A stretch of DNA of 64,000 bases, from assembly GCA_963715745.1 (NCBI GenBank), contig OY970271.1, positions 3,658,001 to 3,722,000 of the forward strand, in the 5' to 3' direction. The notes beneath the pieces are model-generated. The model saw only the letters and a list, made by a program, of their open reading frames with translations, made no database searches and was not told the origin of the DNA. The stretch comes from CAWGJF01 sp963715745. GTDB taxonomy: Bacteria; Bacteroidota; Ignavibacteria; Ignavibacteriales; Ignavibacteriaceae. Shown piece by piece: positions 23,887 through 33,600 of the stretch; the first letter of the stretch is position 1; each line of letters opens with the position of its first letter. Both the position numbers and the translations under genes were made by a program.

Positions 23887-24927
23887 ATGAAATTAAATAA
23901 ATATACAATCCTGACAATTTTGCTGCTGGCATTCTTCGTTCAGCTTATAATTATTACATACAATTATGCTACAGGTTTTATTGTCGTTCCGAATATTGTA
24001 AATTACTTAACACGAATTGCAATCGGCACATCATTCAGCTTTGTCTTTGCTTTAATTCTTGTTTATCTAAACCTTCAGATTATTAACAGACTTGATAATA
24101 TATTTCCTCTGCCTGAAAGATTATTGCCAAGAATTCCGGCAGAGTTTTTACTGGCAGTGTTTGCAGGGATAATCATTGGCTCATCTGTAACGGTTGTTGC
24201 AGGTACTTTAATGCCTTATGAAGATGGATTACTTAAAAACATCATTAATAATTCACTGATTACTTCAGTGCTCAACATTATTATTATTACTGTTATAGAA
24301 GCAATTGTGTGGTTTAAAAGAAGTCAGCAATCTTTGGTAAAAGCAGAAAGACTCGAACGAGAAAACTCACAGATAAGATTTGAAACCCTGAAGAGTCAAC
24401 TTAATCCGCATTTTCTATTTAACAGTTTAAATGTTCTTTCATCATTGATCAAAAAAGATTCTGATAAAGCACAGAATTTTGTTGATGAATTTTCATCTGT
24501 TTACCGCTACACGCTTGATGTAATTGAAAAACCGGTTGTTGAATTAAGAGAAGAAATTGATTTTGCAAAATCATATCTGTTTCTACAGAAGATCAGATTT
24601 GATAATGCTGTGGATATGGAAATAAATGTTGATGCTTCAATACTGAATTTTCTTGTGCCACCACTCGCAGTGCAGACATTACTCGAAAACGCATTCAAGC
24701 ACAACAAGGCAACAACAGAAAGCCACTTGAAAATAAAAATTTTTAATGATAATGATTCGCTTGTAGTTGTAAATAATCTTCAACCAAAGATTAAAGGATC
24801 TGATTCAAAAGGCGTTGGATTAAATAATCTAAATAAGAGATATGAATTGCTGGGAGATGAGCTTCCGCAGTTTTCGGTTACTGAAAAAGAATATGTTGCA
24901 AAAATACCGTTAATAAAACCGGAGTAA
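23887..24927 (+). CDS. LytS/YehU-type sensor histidine kinase
   Basis: About 346 aa. Four N-terminal membrane helices (to about residue 140), a short coiled coil, then the His_kinase (PF06580) domain with the phosphoacceptor in LNPHFLFNSLN (His175) and a reduced HATPase with LLENAFKHN (N box) and GVGLNNLNKRY. It should phosphorylate the LytTR regulator encoded 100 bases downstream. The ATG at 23887 is chosen; a GTG two codons earlier (23881) is possible. The sensed signal is unknown; there is no periplasmic domain, so sensing is probably within the membrane. Confidence 0.9.
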   Translation: MKLNKYTILTILLLAFFVQLIIITYNYATGFIVVPNIVNYLTRIAIGTSFSFVFALILVYLNLQIINRLDNIFPLPERLLPRIPAEFLLAVFAGIIIGSSVTVVAGTLMPYEDGLLKNIINNSLITSVLNIIIITVIEAIVWFKRSQQSLVKAERLERENSQIRFETLKSQLNPHFLFNSLNVLSSLIKKDSDKAQNFVDEFSSVYRYTLDVIEKPVVELREEIDFAKSYLFLQKIRFDNAVDMEINVDASILNFLVPPLAVQTLLENAFKHNKATTESHLKIKIFNDNDSLVVVNNLQPKIKGSDSKGVGLNNLNKRYELLGDELPQFSVTEKEYVAKIPLIKPE

Positions 24928-24935
24928 TTAGTATT

Positions 24936-25014
24936 GTGACTCTGAACGAAGTGAAGAGTCTCTTCAAGAAACGATGCTAGTTTCTTCATTCCGCTTCGCT
25001 TCATTCAGAATGGC
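24936..25014. repeat. Long imperfect inverted repeat between kinase and regulator genes
   Basis: The arm 24936-24972 (CTCTGAACGAAGTGAAGAG within it) pairs imperfectly with 24980-25014 (CGCTTCGCTTCATTCAG within it). The element fills most of the gap and ends 13 bases before the regulator ATG. Confidence 0.7.
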
Positions 25015-25027
25015 AAAAGGAAAAAAC

Positions 25028-25783
25028 ATGAAAACAATAATTATTGAAGACGAAAAACTTGCCGCTGAAAGATTGGAAGAGTTAATCCACGAAATTGACC
25101 CTTCAATTGAAATTTCTGCAAAGCTACCATCAGTTGAGCAATCAATAAAATATCTTAAGCAAAACAAGCCTGATTTAATATTTCTTGATATTCAACTTGA
25201 GGATGGATTAAGCTTTTCAATTTTCGAAAAGGTTACTATTGATGTCCCCATTATCTTTACTACTGCATATGATCAATATGCAATAAAAGCCTTCAAGTTA
25301 AACAGTATTGATTATCTTCTTAAGCCTATCAAGAAAGATGAACTGCGTGAAGCATTGAATAAACACAAAAACATAAAATCATCTTACCTGATGGATTTTG
25401 AAGAAATAATCAGGGGCATTCAGAACAAAGAAATTAATTACAAGAAAAGATTCCTGATTCAATACGGACAAAAAATTAAAAAGGTTGAGATTGATGAAGT
25501 TGCTTACTTCTACGCAATAGATAAAAATGTTTTCCTGACAACATCCTCCGGCAGCACATTTCCCATTGACTATACTCTTGATAAACTTCAGGAAGCAATT
25601 GATCCGGAAAAATTTTTTCGGATCAATAGAAAAATGATTGTGTCATTCGATGCAATAAAGAATATGATCCCTTATTCCCGCTCAAGAATTAAGATTGAAC
25701 TTACTCCGGCAGAACCAAAAGAAATTGAAGCTCTTGTGAGCGTGGAAAGATCATCTGCATTTAAAAAGTGGATGGATAAATAA
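25028..25783 (+). CDS. LytTR family response regulator
   Basis: A 251-aa regulator: receiver domain (1-120) with phosphoacceptor Asp54 in FLDIQLEDG, Thr/Ser and Lys switch residues in FTTAYDQYA and LLKPIKK, then a LytTR DNA-binding domain (about 145-250, with EVAYFYAIDKNVFLTT and FFRINRKMIVS). It is the expected partner of the kinase upstream. The start at 25028 has AAAGGAA upstream; an in-frame ATG at 25010 and the longer frame to 24974 run back into the inverted repeat and are rejected. Confidence 0.93.
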   Translation: MKTIIIEDEKLAAERLEELIHEIDPSIEISAKLPSVEQSIKYLKQNKPDLIFLDIQLEDGLSFSIFEKVTIDVPIIFTTAYDQYAIKAFKLNSIDYLLKPIKKDELREALNKHKNIKSSYLMDFEEIIRGIQNKEINYKKRFLIQYGQKIKKVEIDEVAYFYAIDKNVFLTTSSGSTFPIDYTLDKLQEAIDPEKFFRINRKMIVSFDAIKNMIPYSRSRIKIELTPAEPKEIEALVSVERSSAFKKWMDK

Positions 25784-25806
25784 AAGGAAATATTCTAACA
25801 AGCAGA

Positions 25807-26901
25807 ATGAAAAAAGCTATGTTATACATTTTAGGTTTCTTTGTATTAGTGATCGTCATTCTAATTATCACACTTATCGTTCTGAGTCCAGGAAATCCAA
25901 AACAGTTCTTAGCTAAAAACGGAAATAAACTTCCGAACAGCATTTCAGAAAAAATATTCCTTGATATCAATGGATCTAAACAAGGGATGTTTATCAAAAG
26001 TAAAAATCCGGACAACCCTGTTATTTTGTATTTGCATGGAGGAATGCCGGTTTACTTTTTAACAGAAAAATATCCAACGCATCTTGAGGATAACTTTACA
26101 ATGGTTTGGTGGGAGCAACGAAATTGCGGAATATCATACAGCTCCGGTTCTTCACAGAATAGAGCTAACATAGATCAGCTTGTTGATGATACCATAGAAT
26201 TAACAAAGTACTTACTAGAGCGGTTTAACAAGAAGAAAATATATCTTATGGGACATTCAGGCGGAACATTCCTTGGCGTAAATGTGATTGATAAAGCGCC
26301 GGAGTTATATGAAGCCTATATCGGAATTGCTCAAATGTCAGATCAACTGTCATCAGAAAGGATTGCTTATAATTACATTCTAAATCAGTATAAAAAAATG
26401 AATAATCAGAAAATGGTGGAATATTTTCAGAGTATTAGTTTAAATGATAATAATGAAATTCCTGAAACCTATTTGAAAAAGAGAGATGCTGCTATGCACG
26501 AGCTCGGTATTGGAACAATGAGAAATATGAAAAATATAGTAACAGATCTTTTTCTGCCATCAATATACTTTAGTGAACATTCGCTGACAGATAAATATCA
26601 TTTATGGGCTGGTAAATCCAGATTCGGTATTAGTCAAAACTGGGAGAAAATGATAAACACAAACCTTATAGAAACCAAGAATGAATTTAAAGTGCCAATT
26701 TATTTTTTTCACGGACGATATGATTATACCTGTTCATACGAATTAGCAAAAAAATATTTCGATAAAATAAAGGCACCCATAAAGGGTTTTTATACGTTTG
26801 ATCAATCAGCGCACAGTCCTTTGTTTGAAGAACCGGAAAAAATGAATAGAATTTTAATCAATGATGTAAAGAATTTAAAGACAGAGTTGGCTGATAAATG
26901 A
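25807..26901 (+). CDS. Membrane-anchored alpha/beta hydrolase (proline-iminopeptidase-like)
   Basis: A 364-aa protein with one N-terminal membrane helix (about 5-27) and an alpha/beta hydrolase domain. LHGGMP is the oxyanion segment (76-81), WWEQRNCGIS the typical strand of proline iminopeptidase-like enzymes, GHSGG the nucleophile elbow (Ser151), Asp306 in HGRYDYT and His336 in QSAHSP complete the triad. The substrate is unknown. It follows the LytTR gene by 23 bases and may be cotranscribed with it. Confidence 0.87.
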   Translation: MKKAMLYILGFFVLVIVILIITLIVLSPGNPKQFLAKNGNKLPNSISEKIFLDINGSKQGMFIKSKNPDNPVILYLHGGMPVYFLTEKYPTHLEDNFTMVWWEQRNCGISYSSGSSQNRANIDQLVDDTIELTKYLLERFNKKKIYLMGHSGGTFLGVNVIDKAPELYEAYIGIAQMSDQLSSERIAYNYILNQYKKMNNQKMVEYFQSISLNDNNEIPETYLKKRDAAMHELGIGTMRNMKNIVTDLFLPSIYFSEHSLTDKYHLWAGKSRFGISQNWEKMINTNLIETKNEFKVPIYFFHGRYDYTCSYELAKKYFDKIKAPIKGFYTFDQSAHSPLFEEPEKMNRILINDVKNLKTELADK

Positions 26902-26916
26902 GTAAGGATTCCTTTT

Positions 26917-27780
26917 TTATTTCTTTTGAATGTTCCTCAGCAGAAGTGTTGAAAAAGTTATTGATATTAAAGCAATCGTCGGCATTATAAAAATAACGGG
27001 AATAACATTTTGTCCTGCACCAGCCATAAAAAGAATTTTAGAAACCAGGGCTATCATCAGTAAAGAAAGAAAAATCATATAAATCGGTGCAAACAAAAAT
27101 CCAAACCTGTTCTTTTTTATTGCAAGTATTCCCACCACAAAAGCCATTGGCAAAAGTAAACCGAGATCAAATCCCTGCACAATTAAAGTTGTGAAATGAT
27201 AAAGTTCCTTTGGATAGATTGTCCCGTCAAATATTGGAGGCAGTACAACGCCGAGCCAAAGTAGTCCAACCAGCGAGGCATTAATGATAAGAAATATTCC
27301 CGCATTTCTTACAAGCTTTTCTGATTTGAACTTAGTTTTTATTTCTTCTGGGTTGAATTCTAAAACTGTAAGAATAAATGCAAAAAAAGTTGATCCAAGT
27401 AGGAAAGCGTAAACAAGAAACATCTTGTTATACATTCCCATAGTTAAGTAGAAAAGGTATGTCACGAGAAAATATCCAAGCGTGCCTGCCAAAACAAACA
27501 TTCCACGCAAAGATTTTTTTCTTGTAAAGAAAAGTGAGATTAAAAGTAAAGGTACGCCTATAAACAGAGTTATATAATCCTGCGCAATACCCTGAATAGC
27601 GACATCGGCGGACATATGCCGATATAAACCTTTTCCATAAATAATTATATCTTCGCCGCGAATAGATTTGTATACATAATTTCCCGGGCCTTCGTTTGAT
27701 AAGATTCCGGATGAAGCAGCAACTATTGATGCAACGGTAATAAGCAGCACAAGTATTGTAATTGATTTTTTATTTTTCAT
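26917..27780 (-). CDS. Conserved multi-spanning membrane protein, function unknown
   Basis: A 287-aa protein with about eight hydrophobic segments. After the first helix comes a periplasmic loop (GPGNYVYKSIRGEDIIIYG). I do not recognise a catalytic motif. It overlaps the end of the upstream 143-aa membrane protein gene by 11 bases, which suggests coupled translation and a joint role. Confidence 0.75.
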   Translation of the reverse strand: MKNKKSITILVLLITVASIVAASSGILSNEGPGNYVYKSIRGEDIIIYGKGLYRHMSADVAIQGIAQDYITLFIGVPLLLISLFFTRKKSLRGMFVLAGTLGYFLVTYLFYLTMGMYNKMFLVYAFLLGSTFFAFILTVLEFNPEEIKTKFKSEKLVRNAGIFLIINASLVGLLWLGVVLPPIFDGTIYPKELYHFTTLIVQGFDLGLLLPMAFVVGILAIKKNRFGFLFAPIYMIFLSLLMIALVSKILFMAGAGQNVIPVIFIMPTIALISITFSTLLLRNIQKK

Positions 27781-28201
27781 TTTTTTCTATAAAATAATTT
27801 TTTGTAGAGGGCAAGAGTGTCAAAAATAGTATAACTATTCCAAGCGTTCCATATATTAATTGTAATGGAGGTTCTGATTGATACCCGACTATAATTATCT
27901 CGACAAAAATCCAGATTAAAAGAGCGATGCCAAGCAATATACTCCCTAACCAGCCCCAATATTTACTTTGCCACAATCCCGCTGTAACAACAAGTGGAAA
28001 AATCCCTAGGACTGTAAATAAGATTATTCCTGGAATAAGGTAATCAGTAAACGGAGAATCCCTTAAGAAGCTTAAGGGCAGTTTTAGTGTTTCTCCCGTG
28101 GGATCGGCAATAAGAAAAGTACCCCCTCCCAATCCGCTTAATGCCTGAAAGAAAACCGAGACAATTAAAACTATCACAAAAATTGATTTTTTAGATTTCA
28201 T
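27770..28201 (-). CDS. Small membrane protein, function unknown
   Basis: A 143-aa protein with four predicted membrane helices and a short charged C-terminus. AAAGGAA lies before the start. It overlaps the next gene by 11 bases. Both share a similar MKxKKSI N-terminus and hydrophobic character. No family could be assigned with confidence. Confidence 0.7.
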   Translation of the reverse strand: MKSKKSIFVIVLIVSVFFQALSGLGGGTFLIADPTGETLKLPLSFLRDSPFTDYLIPGIILFTVLGIFPLVVTAGLWQSKYWGWLGSILLGIALLIWIFVEIIIVGYQSEPPLQLIYGTLGIVILFLTLLPSTKNYFIEKNEK

Positions 28202-28229
28202 ATTAATTCCTTTATAATATTTAAAACTT

Positions 28230-28541
28230 CTATCTCTTCCATTTGTAATCGGGAATAGATTTATATCGTCCCCAGAATTTATAATAAGTTAAGGAAGTGT
28301 AGGCTATTATTCGGCCAATGAATATTTTTCTGAGTATAAAATGCTGCAGATAATAAAATCCAAATAGAAAGCTAATCAACATCAAATTAACAACAATAAA
28401 TTTTGTTAAACCATTAGAACTGCCAAAAGATAAAATCGGAGTAATTATTGCTACAGCAAATTCTGAAATCCACCTTGCAATTTGTTTAGAATTGCCGGTT
28501 CCGGAAAAATAAAATATTAATATTTTGAGGAACCCGCCCAT
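28230..28541 (-). CDS. Flavodoxin-like fragment joined to a membrane tail (probable remnant)
   Basis: A 103-aa frame. Residues 6-28 (ILIFYFSGTGNSKQIARWIS) are the phosphate-binding loop and first helix of an EFR1/flavodoxin-type protein. The rest of the flavodoxin fold is missing: the sequence goes straight into a membrane-helix segment and a basic tail (YTSLTYYKFWGRYKSIPDYKWKR). This looks like a larger flavodoxin-ferredoxin gene with an internal deletion. It may still be translated, but FMN binding is unlikely. It lies between two same-strand genes with gaps of 4 and 28 bases. Confidence 0.55.
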   Translation of the reverse strand: MGGFLKILIFYFSGTGNSKQIARWISEFAVAIITPILSFGSSNGLTKFIVVNLMLISFLFGFYYLQHFILRKIFIGRIIAYTSLTYYKFWGRYKSIPDYKWKR

Positions 28542-28545
28542 ATGT

Positions 28546-29631
28546 TTAATTAGAAGGATTGTATTGAATACTTTTTAAGTTGAACTTACCATAGGTGAAT
28601 TTCCCATCCGGATAATACCAGATTGCTTCACCTCCGGACATAACATTAATTCCATTTATATTTTTATAACCAGCAACAGGTGTGGAGAATCGATATTGCT
28701 TCATATCAGAGATCGATGTTCGATCATCTGAGGTAAAATTAATTAGCTGCCCTGTTTCATTAAAGTAAAGTATTGCCGAAATGGAAATTCCACGATTTGT
28801 AAAAGTAGCTTTGGTGGTTAAACTGTCAATCGGCTCCCATTGAATTCGTTTATCAATCAATGTTGCCGGAACCATAAGACACATATCGTTGAATAAAGTA
28901 ACTGTTTCTGTTTTATTCATAATGTCACCAGATTGCTTAATTATCGGGAATAAACCAAATAAGCGTATGTCCATCGTTGCTTTCGCTTCAACATATCTGT
29001 GATAACCAGGGACCGTCATACCAAACATCTTTGCTTTCATATAAAAAAGACGAGTCGGCTCATCAAAAAAATTGTACTGAACAGATGTAGCTTTAAACCA
29101 GTCTTTTCCTTTCTCCCGCATTTCAACATCAAACACTATTTTCACATTATTCACTTTTTCTTTATTGATGACTCCGGCATATTTAAGATATCTTTGTACC
29201 GGTGGTGGAAGATGTTCTATATCTTTTTCAGTAAGTAGTGTTTTTTCAATTTTTGAACTTGACTCGATATTGCCGGAAACATCAATATTAAAAAGGTTTT
29301 CAAAACCCCAGGATCCATATCCTGCAATTGCCCCCAAAAGAATTATAATGTTAGCGATTGTTCCGAACTTTGCATCCTGCCAAACTAGAATTATTAGAAC
29401 TTGTGATAAGATTACTGCTGCAAGAGCGGTTATCCACCAAAGGTCGTGATTACTTATTAACTGTATTGCGGCTGTAAGAAAAAGTATTAACGCTAATAAC
29501 CAAAGTATTCCTATTGGTTTGGAAATGTTCTGTGCTAGCTGATTTATTTCTGCAAGCTGATATGCTTTAAGAAACCCTAATAAATGAATCATCCCATGGA
29601 TGATAGTGACGATGAAGAAAAACCATTTCAT
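28546..29631 (-). CDS. DUF6544/DUF6920-type protein with four-helix membrane N-terminus
   Basis: A 361-aa protein. The first ~115 residues form four membrane helices, beginning with IVTIIHGMIHLLGFLKAYQL. Residues about 140-360 form a soluble beta-rich domain with LPPPVQRYLKYAGV at its start and the KMFGMTVPGYHRYVEAKATM stretch, the pattern of the uncharacterised DUF6544/DUF6920 family. I chose the ATG at 29631: AAAGGA lies just before it, and the longer frame starts with a TTG inside that site. Function unknown. Confidence 0.8.
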   Translation of the reverse strand: MKWFFFIVTIIHGMIHLLGFLKAYQLAEINQLAQNISKPIGILWLLALILFLTAAIQLISNHDLWWITALAAVILSQVLIILVWQDAKFGTIANIIILLGAIAGYGSWGFENLFNIDVSGNIESSSKIEKTLLTEKDIEHLPPPVQRYLKYAGVINKEKVNNVKIVFDVEMREKGKDWFKATSVQYNFFDEPTRLFYMKAKMFGMTVPGYHRYVEAKATMDIRLFGLFPIIKQSGDIMNKTETVTLFNDMCLMVPATLIDKRIQWEPIDSLTTKATFTNRGISISAILYFNETGQLINFTSDDRTSISDMKQYRFSTPVAGYKNINGINVMSGGEAIWYYPDGKFTYGKFNLKSIQYNPSN

Positions 29632-29660
29632 AAAAAATCCTTTCAATTATACGAAGCAAA

Positions 29661-30239
29661 TTAAAAGGTCCATCCATAAAAAACATCTCCCTGCCAGGTA
29701 TAGCAGGAAATATAAATTTGATTTATATATTGCTGCTGAACTCTTTTTATCAATTCTTTGATATTGTTAAGGTCGTTTTGATATTCAAATTTATACATTT
29801 TAATAAATAGATAACCGTGATACTCGGGTGGAATAATGTTTCCGAATATATCAATTTCAAAAAACCCATAATCGCCGGAAGAAAGATTTTTTTGTGTTGC
29901 CTCTAATATTTGAAGTGAATCAAGATAAGTATTAATTACATTTGTTAATGAATCATTAATATATCCTACCGAACCCCAAATTAAATATTGAGGTACGCGA
30001 TGTAGTTCTGTGTTATCAAATTTAAAGTTAACTCCCGGCTGAAAGTTAATTTGATATAAACTATCCGTAACTGTAAGTGCTGCAGATTCTGTTTTTCCAT
30101 TTACTTCTAAAGTTAGGTTGTAATTCCCTTCACTAAGTTCACCTAGAGTAATGTGGTTTGTCGCCGGACCTAAGGCTGTTAAACATATTTCAGAGATTAT
30201 GATGCGGTTAAACTTTATTCTAAAATTATTTGCTGTTTT
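29661..30239 (-). pseudogene. C-terminal part of a frameshifted lipoprotein gene
   Basis: No long ORF starts here, but the minus strand has an open frame from about 30245 to the TAA at 29661-29663 with protein-like sequence: GFKTANNFRIKFN, then ICLTALGPATNHITLGELSEGNYNLTLEVNG (an Ig-like or similar beta fold), then PQYLIWGSVGYIND, EYHGYLFIKMYKFEYQNDL and a final GDVFYGWTF. It continues the lipoprotein frame that stops at 30215 if one base is restored near the TTTTAAAA run at 30236-30243. Either a real disruption or a sequencing error. Confidence 0.65.
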
Positions 30240-30463
30240 AAAACCGAGTAATCGATTCCATAATTAATGCACCCGTAAATTCTATCAGTCCGGCAATCCA
30301 GAACAACGTTTTTTGAATTCGCGGATAATTCTTCTCTCAATTTGATATTTATACGAGAATCTATATTCGTATAACTCGTATTGTCTGAAACGGTATCATC
30401 ACAACTGTTAAATATGAGTAGAAATAAGAACAACACCAGGCAAGACAAAAAAACTTTTTTCAT
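30215..30463 (-). CDS. N-terminal part of a frameshifted secreted lipoprotein
   Basis: About 82 aa: signal sequence with lipobox FNSC and a short polar region ending CRTDRIYGCINYGIDYSVLK before leaving the natural frame. GGGG lies eight bases before the ATG at 30463. Joined with the segment 29661-30239 the full product would be about 268 aa, of unknown function. The two cysteines in the CRTDRIYGC stretch might form a disulfide. Confidence 0.65.
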   Translation of the reverse strand: MKKVFLSCLVLFLFLLIFNSCDDTVSDNTSYTNIDSRINIKLREELSANSKNVVLDCRTDRIYGCINYGIDYSVLKQQIILE

Positions 30464-30613
30464 TTTAGTGCCCCTTAATAAAAAATAACTAATCAAACCT
30501 AAAAATGAATTAAGCAATTTTCCCGATTATTAAAATGCAAATGGAAAAACAAGAGAGCTTGAATATGACCAACTTGAAGAATGCACTTGAAAAATAAATT
30601 ATGACTTCCCTAA

Positions 30614-33600
30614 TCACTGATACTCATCCCAGCTTTTAATTCCAAAGTCTAGTGTGCGGAACTGATCGAGTGCTTTTATAAATCTTTTTGTAGCCTGCAC
30701 ATTTGTGAATAAAGGGATGTTCAGATCAACTGCTTTTCTTCTTATAATGTAATCGCTATCCAGTTCAACTTTCTCAGCAGTTTTTGGAATGTTAATAACC
30801 ATATCGATTCTACCTTCATTAAGGTAAGTTAAAATTGAAGGTTCGGCATTGTCGAAAGGTCTGTATAAAACTTCCACATCGATGTTGTTCAGCTTATAAT
30901 AATCGGATGTGCCTTTTGTTCCATAAAATTTTAATCCCATTTCCTTCAGGATGTAAAGATCTTCAAGCAGTTCTGCTTTGTTTTTTGGTGTGCCGGTTGA
31001 AAGCAGAACAGCTTTCTCCGGAATTTTCTGTCCGGTTGAAATTACACTTTTCAAAAATGCTTCGTTAAAATCATCACCAAGACAGGCAACTTCACCGGTT
31101 GAAGACATTTCAACTCCGGTTACAGGATCAGAGCCTTTCAGCCTTGTAAATGAAAACTGTGAAGCTTTTACTCCGACATAATCCAGGTCGAATGAGGACT
31201 TATCAATACTTGCAACTTTTTCACCGAGCATCAAACGTGTTGCGATATCAATAAAATTAACCTTCAGAGTTTTTGAAACAAACGGGAAACTTCTGCTTGC
31301 CCTAAGATTGCATTCAATGACTTTTACATCGTTGTCTTTTGCAATAAACTGGATATTGAACGGCCCGGTAATTTCAAACTCGCTTGCAATTTTTCTTGTG
31401 ATATTTTTTATCCTTCTCATCGTTTCAAGATAGGTTCTTTGCGGTGGAAGAACTATTGTAGCATCACCTGAATGAACTCCTGCGTTTTCAACGTGCTCGG
31501 CAATTGCATAACAAAACAGTTCACCGTGATCCGCAACGGCATCAATTTCTATTTCTCTTGCGTCAGTGATAAACTTACTGATTACAACAGGATGTTCTGT
31601 GTTAAGCTCGGTGGCTTTTTTAAGATAGAGTTCAAGCTCATCTTCGGAAAGGACAATGCTCATTGCGGCACCGCTGAGAACGTAACTTGGTCGTATTAAA
31701 ACCGGGTAACCGACTTTAGCTGAAAAGTTTTTGGCATCATCAATTGTTGTAACTTCTGTCCATCCCGGCTGATCGATTTTCAACTTATCAAGAATCTGCG
31801 AAAATTTATGCCGGCTTTCTGCGTTGTCAATCTGTAAAGAGGATGTACCAATAATTTTCACTCCGGCTTCATAAAGTTTCATAGCAAGATTATTAGGAAC
31901 CTGACCGCCCATTGAAACAATAACGCCTTCAGGATTTTCTTTATCGATAATATCAAGAACTCTTTCAAGTGTTAGCTGTTCAAAATAAAGCTTATCGCAG
32001 ATGTCGTAATCTGTACTAACAGTTTCCGGGTTGCAGTTGATCATTATTGATTTATAGCCGCTGTTGTTTATTGCGTTAACAGCAGTCACGCAGCACCAGT
32101 CAAACTCAACAGACGAACCGATGCGGTAAGCACCGCTGCCGAGCACAACAATTTTTCTTTCGCCATTAATAATTACATCGTTTTCAATTCCATGATAGGT
32201 AAGGTAAAGATAATTTGTCTGTGCGGGATATTCAGCAGCCATAGTGTCGATCTGTTTTACAACCGGAATGATTTTCATACCTTTTCTGAAAGCCCGGACA
32301 GTCAGCTCATCACTTCCGGAAAGCATAGCAATTTGTTGATCCGAAAATCCATTCTGCTTTGCTTCAAACATCAATTCAAAACCTATCTGTTCAAGTTTTT
32401 TATTTATGATTTTGTTTTTCGTTTCAACAATATTTTTCATTTTGTGAACAAACCAAGGGGTGATCTTTGTGAGATCACAAATCTTTTCAACCGAATAACC
32501 TTTTTTAAGAGCAACAGCAATTGCAAAAATTCTTTTATCGGATGGTTCCTTTAATTCCTGGTCAAGGTCGGAAAAATTAAGATCATTACAGACAAAACCT
32601 TTCAATCCAACATCCAGCATTCGAATTGCTTTTTGAAGAACTTCCTCAAAACTTCTGCCGAGCGACATAACTTCGCCGACAGATTTCATTTCAGATCCGA
32701 GCCTTGTACTCACCTGCTGGAATTTCTGCAAATCCCATCTTGGAAATTTCAAAGCAACGTAATCCAGTGCTGGTTCAAAACAGGCAGAAGTTTCTTTTGT
32801 AATGCTGTTTTCAACTTCATTTAGTGCATATCCAAGTGCAAGCTTTGTTGCAATAAAAGCAAGCGGGTATCCCGTAGCCTTTGATGCAAGTGCTGAACTT
32901 CTGCTTAGTCTTGCATTCACTTCAATTATTCTGTAATCGCCTGTTTTCGGATCAAGTGCATATTGAATATTGCATTCACCTATAACACCAATATGGCGAA
33001 TTAGTTTTATTCCGATCGATCTTAGATTAAAATTTTCTTTTGCAGAAAGAGTTTGAACAGGAGCGATAACAACGCTGTCCCCGGTATGAATTCCCATCGG
33101 GTCAATATTTTCCATAGAACAGATTGTAATGCAGTTATCATATTTATCGCGTACGATTTCATACTCAACTTCTTTCCAGCCGTAAAGTGATTCTTCAATT
33201 AAAATCTGCCCTGTAAACTTAAAAGCTTTGTTTGCTTTTTCTGAAAGTTCAGTTTTATTATTCACAATTCCGGAACCGAGTCCGCCAAGCGCATAAGCAA
33301 TTCTAACCATGACAGGAAAGCCAATTTCTTCAGCAGCACTTATCGCTTCTTCAACACTTTTTGCTGTTTTGCTAAGTGCAACTTTTAAGCCTATCTCTTT
33401 ACATTTATTTGCAAACAGCAGCCTGTCTTCGGTATCTTTAATTGCTTCAACAGGTGTTCCGAGAATTTTAATATTATTTTTTTCAAGAACTTTATTATCA
33501 TACAGTTGAACGCCGACATTCAAGGCAGTCTGTCCACCAAACTGTAAAAGGATACTATCCGGTTTTTCTTTATCAATTACTTTTTCAACATATTTTGCAG

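Noticed and set aside
24974..25027. Longer N-terminus for the LytTR regulator
   Set aside because: The extra residues are encoded by the inverted repeat, and the Shine-Dalgarno supports the start at 25028.
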